From: Sinorhizobium sp.
GTDB lineage: Bacteria > Pseudomonadota > Alphaproteobacteria > Rhizobiales > Rhizobiaceae
DNA length: 11,634 nt
Assembly: GCA_031178305.1 (NCBI GenBank)
Contig: JAPSJG010000071.1
Location: forward strand, 1 to 11,634
Direction: 5' to 3'
This document shows positions 1 through 6,233 of this stretch, in pieces; the stretch's first letter is position 1, and every line of letters begins with the position of its first letter. A model generated the notes under the pieces. That model saw only the letters and a program-made list of their open reading frames with translations. It searched no databases and was not told the origin of the DNA. The position numbers and the translations under genes were made by a program.

Positions 1-848
1 TGGCCGTTGGTCATGTGAGCCCGATGATGCTGACGACGCTGCGCTGGCTGGTCGCGCTTGCCGTGATCCTGGCGCTCATGACGCCGCAGATCCGCCGCGA
101 CTGGGAGAAGATCCGCCAGCACTGGCTGCAACTGCTCGCCTATGGCGCGGTTGGTTTCACCCTTTTCAACGCCTTCCTCTACTCGGCCGTGAAGTACACG
201 AGCGCAATCAATGCCGTGATCCTGCAGGCCGGCATCCCGATGCTGATCTTCCTCTTCAACTTCGCACTGTTCCGCATGCGGGCGTCAAACGCCCAGGTCG
301 TCGGCTTCACCGTGACTTTGATTGGAGTGCTCACCACCGCAGCGCACGGCGATTTTAAGAGCCTCCTCAGGCTGCAGTTCAATTTCGGCGATGCGCTGAT
401 GATCCTCGCCTGCATCGTCTACGCTGCTTACACGGTCGCGCTGCGCTGGAGGCCGGCAATCCACTGGCAGAGCTTCATCGCCATTCCGGCCCTCGGAGCG
501 CTCATCAGTTCCGTTCCGCTGCTCGTCTGGGAGTTCGAAAGCGGCAACGCGATCATGCCGGACGCGACCGGCTGGACCATCGTCCTCTATGCCGCGATCT
601 TCCCCTCCCTGATGTCGCAGGTCCTTTATGTCCGGGGCGTCGAGATGATCGGCCCCAATCGGGCCGGGCTGTTCATCAACGCCATCCCGGTCTTCGGCAC
701 GCTGCTTTCCGTATTTCTCGTCGGGGAGACTTTCCACCTGTTCCATCTGGTGGCGATGCTGCTCGTCCTTGGCGGCATCGCCATCGCCGAGCGCGGGCGG
801 CCCCGAAATGATGGAATAAAGCGGTCAGGGCAGGTGGACTCAAAATAG
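1..848 (+). CDS. DMT superfamily (EamA) membrane transporter, 5' end missing
   Basis: An inner-membrane permease of the drug/metabolite transporter superfamily, probably an exporter; the substrate cannot be read from the sequence. The frame (codons from base 3) is open to the left edge and reads AVGHVSPMMLTTLRW, a typical stretch just after the first EamA transmembrane helix, so roughly the first 35-40 residues lie outside the window. A GTG at 15 is internal and is unlikely to be the true start. About nine hydrophobic helices follow, arranged as the end of one EamA repeat and a complete second repeat. The latter includes MSQVLYVRGVEMIGPNRAGLF (in part) and a final helix ending in AERGR before a short basic tail. 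The stop is TAG at 846-848. The gene converges on serA across a 71-bp gap holding a large hairpin, so it is not part of the serine operon. The family is secure, the function is not. Confidence 0.9.
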   Translation, partial: AVGHVSPMMLTTLRWLVALAVILALMTPQIRRDWEKIRQHWLQLLAYGAVGFTLFNAFLYSAVKYTSAINAVILQAGIPMLIFLFNFALFRMRASNAQVVGFTVTLIGVLTTAAHGDFKSLLRLQFNFGDALMILACIVYAAYTVALRWRPAIHWQSFIAIPALGALISSVPLLVWEFESGNAIMPDATGWTIVLYAAIFPSLMSQVLYVRGVEMIGPNRAGLFINAIPVFGTLLSVFLVGETFHLFHLVAMLLVLGGIAIAERGRPRNDGIKRSGQVDSK

Positions 849-849
849 A

Positions 850-890
850 CCCTCCCCAACCCTCCCCACAACGGGGAGGATTGGGGAGGG
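850..890. terminator. Long G/C-rich hairpin between convergent genes, likely bidirectional terminator
   Basis: The two 18-base arms (850-867 and 873-890) pair with one mismatch (860 against 880) around a 5-base loop, ACAAC. Each arm is itself a near-repeat of CCTCCCC. It lies 1 bp after the transporter stop and 29 bp before the serA stop, where a shared terminator is expected. The T-rich stretch beyond it is weak on the plus strand and modest on the minus strand (TATTTTG). It could also be a dispersed C/T-rich palindrome of the kind scattered through rhizobial intergenic regions. Confidence 0.65.
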
Positions 891-919
891 GAAATTGTAG
901 TTTGGTCGAAGAGCGCCGC

Positions 920-2515
920 TCAGTCTATATTGAATACCAGCGGCTTCGCCTGCCGGACCGCCGGATTGGCACGCAGCCTGTCGAGCACGGTCTCGGAAAC
1001 AGGACCATCGACATAGAGGAGCGCGATCGCGTCGCCGCCCTGCTTTTCGCGGCCAAGCTGGAAGTTGGCGATGTTGACGCCGGCATCGCCCAAGGTCGTG
1101 CCGATGAAGCCGATCATGCCGGGCACGTCGGTATTGGTCAGGTAGACCATGTGGTTGCCCACGTCGGCGTCCAGATTGATGCCCTTGATCTGGATGAAGC
1201 GCGGCTTACCATCTGAGAAGACCGTGCCGGCGACCGAACGCGTCTGGTTCGCCGTCGTAACCGTCAGCTTGATATAGCCGTCGAAGACGCCGGTCTTGTC
1301 ACGCTTCACCTCGGAAAGGATGATGCCCTTCTCCTTGATCATCACCGGTGCCGAGACCATGTTGACGTCGGCCACCTGCGGGCGAATGAGGCCGGCGAGC
1401 ACCGCGCTCGTCAGGGCTTTCGTATTCATTGCCGCGGTCGAACCATCATAGAGGATCTCGATCTGCTTGATGGCGCTCTCCGTCACCTGTCCCACAAAGG
1501 CGCCGAGCACATCGGCCAACCGGATGAAGGGCTTGAGGATCGGCGCTTCCTCAGCCGTGATCGACGGCATGTTGATGGCATTGGTGACGGCGCCCTTGAC
1601 GAGGTAGTCCGACATCTGTTCGGCGACCTGCAGGGCGACGTTTTCCTGTGCTTCGGTTGTGGAGGCGCCGAGATGCGGGGTGCAGACGACATTCGGCAGG
1701 CCGAAGAGCGGGCTCTCGGTGGCGGGTTCCACCTCGAAGACATCGAAGCCCGCGCCGGCGGCGTGGCCGGACTTCAATGCCTCGGCGAGCGCCTTCTCGT
1801 CGACGAGGCCGCCGCGCGCGCAGTTGATGATCCGGACGCCGGGCTTCGTCTTGGCGATCGCCTCCGCGCTCAGGATATTGCGCGTCTTGTCCGTGAGCGG
1901 AACGTGCAGGGTGATGAAGTCGGACTGGGCGAGCAACTCGTCAAGTTCGACCTTGACCACGCCCATTTCCTCCGCCCGTTCCTTCGACAGGAAGGGATCA
2001 TAGGCAAGCACGTGCATCTTCAACCCGATCGCGCGGGCGCAGACGATCGAGCCGATATTGCCGGCGCCGATGACGCCGAGCACCTTGCCGGTGATCTCGA
2101 CGCCCATGAATTTCGACTTTTCCCACTTGCCGGACTGCGTCGATGTATCCGCGGCAGGAAGCTGGCGCGCAACGGCGAACATCAGCGCGACCGCGTGTTC
2201 GGCGGTGGTGATCGAATTGCCAAAGGGCGTGTTCATGACGATGATGCCGCGGCGCGAGGCCGCCGGGATATCAACATTGTCGACGCCGATGCCGGCGCGG
2301 CCGACCACCTTCAAGTTCGTGGCGGCGGCGATCAGCTTCTCGGTTACCTTGGTGGCGGACCGGATGGCGAGCCCTTCGTATTTGCCGATCACTTCGGCAA
2401 GACGCTCCTTGTCCTTGCCGAGCTTCGGCTCGAAATCGACTTCTACGCCGCGGTCGCGGAAAATCTGGACGGCGGTTTCCGACAGTTCATCGGATACGAG
2501 AACGCGAGGTGCCAT
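920..2515 (-). CDS. serA: D-3-phosphoglycerate dehydrogenase
   Basis: SerA oxidises 3-phosphoglycerate to 3-phosphohydroxypyruvate with NAD+, the first step of the phosphorylated serine pathway in the cytoplasm. The 531-residue product is the long SerA form. The substrate-binding domain is split around a Rossmann fold with GAGNIG at 150-155. Catalytic residues are visible as Arg234 (NCARGG), Glu263 (FEVEP) and His281 (TPHLG). An intervening ASB-like domain covers about 318-450 and a C-terminal ACT domain about 457-531. The ACT domain suggests possible serine feedback, but this is inferred. The start is set at 2515 because AAGGAGG lies 5 bases upstream; the in-frame ATG at 2530 would put that Shine-Dalgarno inside the gene and add five unneeded residues (MKEAF). 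It is the second gene of serC-serA, 77 bp after serC, and ends at the hairpin shared with the transporter. Confidence 0.97.
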   Translation of the reverse strand: MAPRVLVSDELSETAVQIFRDRGVEVDFEPKLGKDKERLAEVIGKYEGLAIRSATKVTEKLIAAATNLKVVGRAGIGVDNVDIPAASRRGIIVMNTPFGNSITTAEHAVALMFAVARQLPAADTSTQSGKWEKSKFMGVEITGKVLGVIGAGNIGSIVCARAIGLKMHVLAYDPFLSKERAEEMGVVKVELDELLAQSDFITLHVPLTDKTRNILSAEAIAKTKPGVRIINCARGGLVDEKALAEALKSGHAAGAGFDVFEVEPATESPLFGLPNVVCTPHLGASTTEAQENVALQVAEQMSDYLVKGAVTNAINMPSITAEEAPILKPFIRLADVLGAFVGQVTESAIKQIEILYDGSTAAMNTKALTSAVLAGLIRPQVADVNMVSAPVMIKEKGIILSEVKRDKTGVFDGYIKLTVTTANQTRSVAGTVFSDGKPRFIQIKGINLDADVGNHMVYLTNTDVPGMIGFIGTTLGDAGVNIANFQLGREKQGGDAIALLYVDGPVSETVLDRLRANPAVRQAKPLVFNID

Positions 2516-2520
2516 GAAGG

Positions 2521-2527
2521 CCTCCTT
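2521..2527 (-). promoter_or_regulatory. Shine-Dalgarno site of serA
   Basis: AAGGAGG on the minus strand is a near-perfect ribosome-binding site, 5 bases before the ATG at 2515. It decides the start codon against the ATG at 2530. Confidence 0.85.
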
Positions 2528-2555
2528 CAAAAATCAGGTCTGGACGAATCGGATG

Positions 2556-2580
2556 GCTTCGCCCCCATGGAGAGCGAAGC
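2556..2580 (-). other. Hairpin in the serC-serA intergenic gap
   Basis: Perfect 7-bp arms, GCTTCGC at 2556-2562 and GCGAAGC at 2574-2580, enclose an 11-base loop in the 77-bp gap between serC and serA. No T-run follows, so it does not look like an intrinsic terminator. It may act as an RNA-stability or spacing element within the operon transcript. The structure is seen directly; any role is a guess. Confidence 0.4.
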
Positions 2581-2592
2581 ATACGCATCGGA

Positions 2593-3771
<1,179 letters not shown>

Positions 3772-3818
3772 TTGCTATCCTCTCAGATAGAAGCCCCTCG
3801 TTGGGGAGGGGTGTCCCG
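3772..3818 (-). promoter_or_regulatory. serC leader RNA (two-hairpin motif over the ribosome-binding site)
   Basis: The predicted 5' leader of serC, about 47 nt from the inferred transcription start near 3818, contains two hairpins. The first pairs CCCCTC (minus strand, 3811-3806) with GAGGGG (3799-3794) around CCCAAC. The second pairs CTATC (3790-3786) with GATAG (3779-3775) around TGAGAG, which places the Shine-Dalgarno GAGAGGA in the loop and 3' arm, 3 nt before the ATG. This matches my recollection of the serC leader motif of alphaproteobacteria (Corbino et al. 2005), which precedes serC-serA and whose last stem overlaps the ribosome-binding site. The C-rich 5' arm could also pair with the G-rich Shine-Dalgarno, a possible switch. 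The ligand or mechanism is not known to me. The upstream end is approximate. Confidence 0.8.
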
Positions 3819-3824
3819 CCGCCG

Positions 3825-3853
3825 GCAATATTGTGGAGCGGAGAGGAAGTCAA
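3825..3853 (-). promoter_or_regulatory. Sigma-70-like promoter of serC-serA
   Basis: On the minus strand TTGACT (3853-3848) and TATTGC (3830-3825) are separated by exactly 17 bp, close to the rhizobial housekeeping consensus. Transcription would begin near 3818, just ahead of the two leader hairpins, which supports the call. Confidence 0.7.
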
Positions 3854-3859
3854 GCGCCC

Positions 3860-3897
3860 TGTGTCGCGTTTGATAAAATTTTTGGCGTTCCGACACA
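3860..3897. repeat. Inverted repeat upstream of the serC promoter
   Basis: Perfect 7-bp arms, TGTGTCG (3860-3866) and CGACACA (3891-3897), flank a 24-bp A/T-rich spacer between the outer-membrane gene stop and the serC -35 box. It could be a regulator site for serC or a weak 3' structure of the upstream gene. I cannot tell which, and an arm pair this short could arise by chance. Confidence 0.3.
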
Positions 3898-3937
3898 AAC
3901 CCGCCACGTCGGCGAGTATGGGTGCGAGACGGGTGAC

Positions 3938-4768
3938 TCACCACAAGGCGAAGCGCAGGCCGGCGCGGATTTCGTGCCGGGAGAGGCCATCGTCGCGGCC
4001 TTTGGCACCGGTCGCGCCGACAAGCGCCTCCGCTCCAAAGCCGAAGATGTCACCGCCCGAAATGTGCGAGTAGCGATAGCCGAGGTCAAACTTCAGCCGG
4101 TCGGTAACATCATAGGAGACGCCGGCCATCAGCGCATAGGTAAAGCGCCAGCTATCCCGCCCTTGATAAGATGCCCCGCCCGCCGCTCCGGAGCAGCCTC
4201 CGCCGCCGGCGACGCAGGCCGAGCTTTCATGGACCGTCTTCCAGTCGATACGGGTGGTGCCGATGCCGGCGCCGAGGTAAGGGGTAAAACCAGCCACCGT
4301 CGCCAGGTCCACATAACCATTCGCCATCAGCCCGAGCGCGGAGAAATTGCCGCTGTGGGAAAAGGCGCAGGAGGTTCCGGCCCCCTCCCCTGCGCAAGGA
4401 TCGGCCGTAAGCGACGACCCATCGAAACGGCCTTCGAAATATTCGGCCGTTACGTCGGCGCGGAAAATGTCCGTGAATCGATAGCCGATGCCGGCCGTGG
4501 CGGACACCGGCTTGTCGAAGCGGGTGCTGTCGAAGGGAACATGTTCATAATCAGCGCCATCGAAGGTTCGGTAGAACGGATCACCTTGGTCGCGCCACGG
4601 CGCATAGCCGATGTCGCCACGCAAATAGAGGCGACTGTCAGCGGTTGTTCGCGGCGAAATCGTGATCTCCGGCGCATCGAGCAGATCCCCGTCGGCGGCC
4701 CTTGCTGTACCCGTTGCCATTAGACCGGCGCAGAATACAACGCTCCAGATTCCCTGCCGCCAGTCCAT
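3938..4768 (-). CDS. Outer-membrane beta-barrel protein, paralogue of the gene at 5069-5896
   Basis: A predicted 276-residue outer-membrane protein. The start at 4768 gives a signal peptide, MDWRQGIWSVVFCAGLMATG followed by TARA, cleaved before ADGD, and has AAGGG 6 bases upstream; the frame is open further upstream to an ATG at 4846, but that extension would bury the signal peptide. Alternating amphipathic strands typical of an 8-stranded barrel include LYLRGDIGYA, GIGYRF, FTPYLGAGIG, RFTYALMAG and LGYRYSHISGGDIFGF. It ends in HEIRAGLRFALW, with a C-terminal aromatic residue as expected for the Bam-recognised last strand. It resembles rhizobial and Brucella outer-membrane proteins of the Omp25/RopB kind in layout, but I assign no symbol. 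Cys125/134 and Cys185/192 form close pairs in two predicted loops. It has its own upstream region with a CtrA-like box and a terminator separating it from its paralogue. Confidence 0.88.
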   Translation of the reverse strand: MDWRQGIWSVVFCAGLMATGTARAADGDLLDAPEITISPRTTADSRLYLRGDIGYAPWRDQGDPFYRTFDGADYEHVPFDSTRFDKPVSATAGIGYRFTDIFRADVTAEYFEGRFDGSSLTADPCAGEGAGTSCAFSHSGNFSALGLMANGYVDLATVAGFTPYLGAGIGTTRIDWKTVHESSACVAGGGGCSGAAGGASYQGRDSWRFTYALMAGVSYDVTDRLKFDLGYRYSHISGGDIFGFGAEALVGATGAKGRDDGLSRHEIRAGLRFALW

Positions 4769-4829
4769 TCCATGCCCTTTCGCCTTTGACCGTAACGGGC
4801 GACTCCACGCCCAAGGCTGACTACCGGCG

Positions 4830-4868
4830 TTAACTATTGCAGGCACGGGTTAACCACGGGTTAACCAT
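4830..4868 (-). promoter_or_regulatory. CtrA-like binding site upstream of the outer-membrane gene at 3938-4768
   Basis: On the plus strand TTAACCACGGGTTAACCAT at 4850-4868 is a full TTAA-N7-TTAAC box and ends in the extended half-site TTAACCAT known for CtrA in alphaproteobacteria. A further half-site, TTAAC, lies at 4830-4834. The full box is an 11-bp tandem repeat of ACGGGTTAACC (4845-4855 and 4856-4866). It lies about 82 bp upstream of the start codon. A -10-like TAATAT (minus strand, 4875-4870) sits just upstream of it, with no good -35, so whether CtrA would activate or repress cannot be read off. Confidence 0.6.
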
Positions 4869-4913
4869 GTATATTAGGAATCTGCAAAGATGACGCGTCT
4901 CCACAAATCGAAA

Positions 4914-4934
4914 AGGCCGCCCTGTGGGCGGCCT
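4914..4934 (-). terminator. Rho-independent terminator downstream of the outer-membrane gene at 5069-5896
   Basis: Perfect 9-bp arms, AGGCCGCCC (4914-4922) and GGGCGGCCT (4926-4934), close a 3-base loop. On the minus strand the stem runs into TTTT and then CGATTTG. It separates the two outer-membrane genes into distinct transcription units. The RIME1-like repeat lies between this terminator and the upstream gene's stop codon. Confidence 0.75.
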
Positions 4935-4956
4935 CACGATAAGCGATATTTGCTAC

Positions 4957-5064
4957 CTACAGCGACGTGCGTCTTTCCAAGCGCACAAAGGTCGCTGTAG
5001 CACTTTGAATTGCTGCATGTTTTTATTCTTAAATCGGTTCCGATTTAAGAAAAACATGCAGTAG
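4957..5064. repeat. RIME1-like double-palindrome intergenic repeat
   Basis: Two large palindromes lie side by side in about 108 bp. The first has arms CTACAGCGAC (4957-4966) and GTCGCTGTAG (4991-5000), with an inner GTGCG/CGCAC pair (4967-4971, 4982-4986). The second spans 5013-5061: CTGCATGTTTTT then CTTAAATCGG pair with CCGATTTAAG then AAAAACATGCAG around a 2-base loop, with a 3-base bulge ATT (5025-5027) on the left arm. The layout and size fit the Rhizobium-specific intergenic mosaic element RIME1 as I remember it. Its right end falls 4 bp from the stop codon of the upstream outer-membrane gene. It is non-coding, and in RNA it would form two strong hairpins. Confidence 0.75.
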
Positions 5065-5068
5065 AGCT

Positions 5069-5896
5069 CTATTTGTAGACGATCGGCTCGGCCGGCGGCA
5101 CATAGGCCGCTTCGCATGGGCTGCCGAAGGAATAACGCAGGCCCGCCCGCGCTTCATGGACATAGATATCCTTGTCGAAAACGGGACCGCTCCCGGCATT
5201 GAAACCGAACATGTCGCCGCCATTGATGTGACGGAAACGGTAGCCGACGTCGGCCTTGAGATTGCAGGTCAGGTCCACCGCAGTACCGGCCATTAGCGCA
5301 TAGGTGAAGCGCCATTTAGCCTTGCCGTCGTGCTCGACGGTCGGATCACAGTTCGTGGGATCGGTCACGTCGCAGCTGGTGTTGCGCAACCTGCCCCATT
5401 TCACGCGCGTGCCGCCGATACCGGCGCCGAGATAGGGAGTGAAGGAGCCGTAGGTTCCAAGATCCACATAGGCGTTGGCGAGCAAGCTCCAGGCGGACAT
5501 GGAGGCAACGTCGGTCGACACACAGTTGGCCGCGACACCGCAGCTCCCGCTGGTAGAGCCGCTGAAATCCGCCTCGCCGAGATAGTCGAGCGTGACATCG
5601 GTGCGCAGGTAGTTGTTGATCTGGTACCCGACGCCACCACCGAGGACGTAGGAGTCGTCGAGATGCGCTCTATCGAAGTCAACCAGATTGCCGTTGGAGC
5701 CCTGGAAGAAATGCGCGCCGCGCAGATCGTTCCACGCATAGCCGACGTCGCCGCGCAGGTACCAGCCGCTGGTCTGAACGACTGCGACCGGTTGCTCGAC
5801 GTATGGCGGTGCTGCGGGCGGCTGATAGATATCCGCGGCGTAAACCGGCGCACCGCTGAGCAAAGCCACAGCAACGCCACTTAGAACCTTCTTCAT
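5069..5896 (-). CDS. Outer-membrane beta-barrel protein with proline-rich C-terminal tail
   Basis: A predicted 275-residue outer-membrane protein. The ATG at 5896 follows a G-rich stretch (GGGGTGGGG) and opens a clear signal peptide, MKKVLSGVAVALLSGAPVYA, cleaved before ADIYQPP. A short proline-rich linker leads to a small barrel with strands such as WYLRGDVGYAW, FTPYLGAGIGGTRV, RFTYALMAGTAV, ADVGYRFRHINGGDMFGF and EARAGLRYSFG. Several blocks match the paralogue at 3938-4768 closely (FTPYLGAGIG, RFTYALMAG, HE-RAGLR), so the two arose by duplication. Close Cys pairs lie at 119/125 and 175/183 in the same two predicted loops as in the paralogue. Unusually, about 17 residues (SPCEAAYVPPAEPIVYK) follow the last strand, so the protein does not end in an aromatic residue. 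Transcription is probably separate, with a CtrA-like box upstream and a terminator downstream. No symbol can be given. Confidence 0.88.
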   Translation of the reverse strand: MKKVLSGVAVALLSGAPVYAADIYQPPAAPPYVEQPVAVVQTSGWYLRGDVGYAWNDLRGAHFFQGSNGNLVDFDRAHLDDSYVLGGGVGYQINNYLRTDVTLDYLGEADFSGSTSGSCGVAANCVSTDVASMSAWSLLANAYVDLGTYGSFTPYLGAGIGGTRVKWGRLRNTSCDVTDPTNCDPTVEHDGKAKWRFTYALMAGTAVDLTCNLKADVGYRFRHINGGDMFGFNAGSGPVFDKDIYVHEARAGLRYSFGSPCEAAYVPPAEPIVYK

Positions 5897-5988
5897 GCCC
5901 CACCCCGATACATTCGAAACTCCAGCTCGGCCGGACGCGCATAAGACGCGGGTTTGCCGATGCTTGCCTGAAAGATGGATGGAAAAGG

Positions 5989-6033
5989 TTAAATCCCGAT
6001 TAACTATAAAAATTCACCCTGAACATTAACCTA
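5989..6033 (-). promoter_or_regulatory. CtrA-like binding site upstream of the outer-membrane gene at 5069-5896
   Basis: TTAAATCCCGATTAAC at 5989-6004 is a full TTAA-N7-TTAAC box about 93 bp upstream of the start codon. A further half-site, TTAACCTA, lies at 6026-6033. A -10-like TATAGT on the minus strand (6008-6003) overlaps its upstream edge. The arrangement closely resembles that of the paralogous gene. CtrA binding is inferred from the motif alone. Nothing else that looks like a gene is present in the 337-bp gap 5897-6233. Confidence 0.55.
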
Positions 6034-6172
6034 GCCAGTATCGCCCGAAACAGGAGTAGGGAGTCGGTATTTCAATTAGCGACCAATCAACCCGACCCGA
6101 ACGTCGCGGTGAAGGGAACTGGCAAGACGACGCGGTCAGCCGAAGGGGGATACCCCCGCAATTGGTTCAAAG

Positions 6173-6214
6173 CTGCGGCGCCGCTTGCCGTCTGGATGAC
6201 TGGTGGCGCCGCAG
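6173..6214 (-). terminator. Possible terminator of glmM
   Basis: Perfect 10-bp arms, CTGCGGCGCC (6173-6182) and GGCGCCGCAG (6205-6214), flank a 22-base loop, starting 20 bp after the glmM stop. The following minus-strand bases (CTTTGAACC) lack a real T-run, so termination by this stem alone is doubtful; it may instead protect the 3' end. Confidence 0.4.
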
Positions 6215-6233
6215 AAACTGAGCAATTTATGGA

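Noticed and set aside
15..17. GTG at 15 as the start of the transporter
   Set aside because: The frame is open to the left edge, upstream residues (AVGH) match the family, and a start here would lack the first transmembrane helix.
4769..4846. N-terminal extension of the outer-membrane gene at 3938-4768 to an ATG at 4846
   Set aside because: It would place 26 residues before a clear signal peptide and begin next to the CtrA-like box.
6145..6157. GGGGG-ATA-CCCCC stem in the gap after glmM
   Set aside because: Only 5 bp with a 3-base loop and no T-run; not enough to call a terminator or RNA.
5897..6233. A possible small RNA or small protein in the 337-bp gap between glmM and the outer-membrane gene
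   Set aside because: Apart from the CtrA-like box and the stem at 6173-6214, I saw no promoter-terminator pair or credible reading frame.
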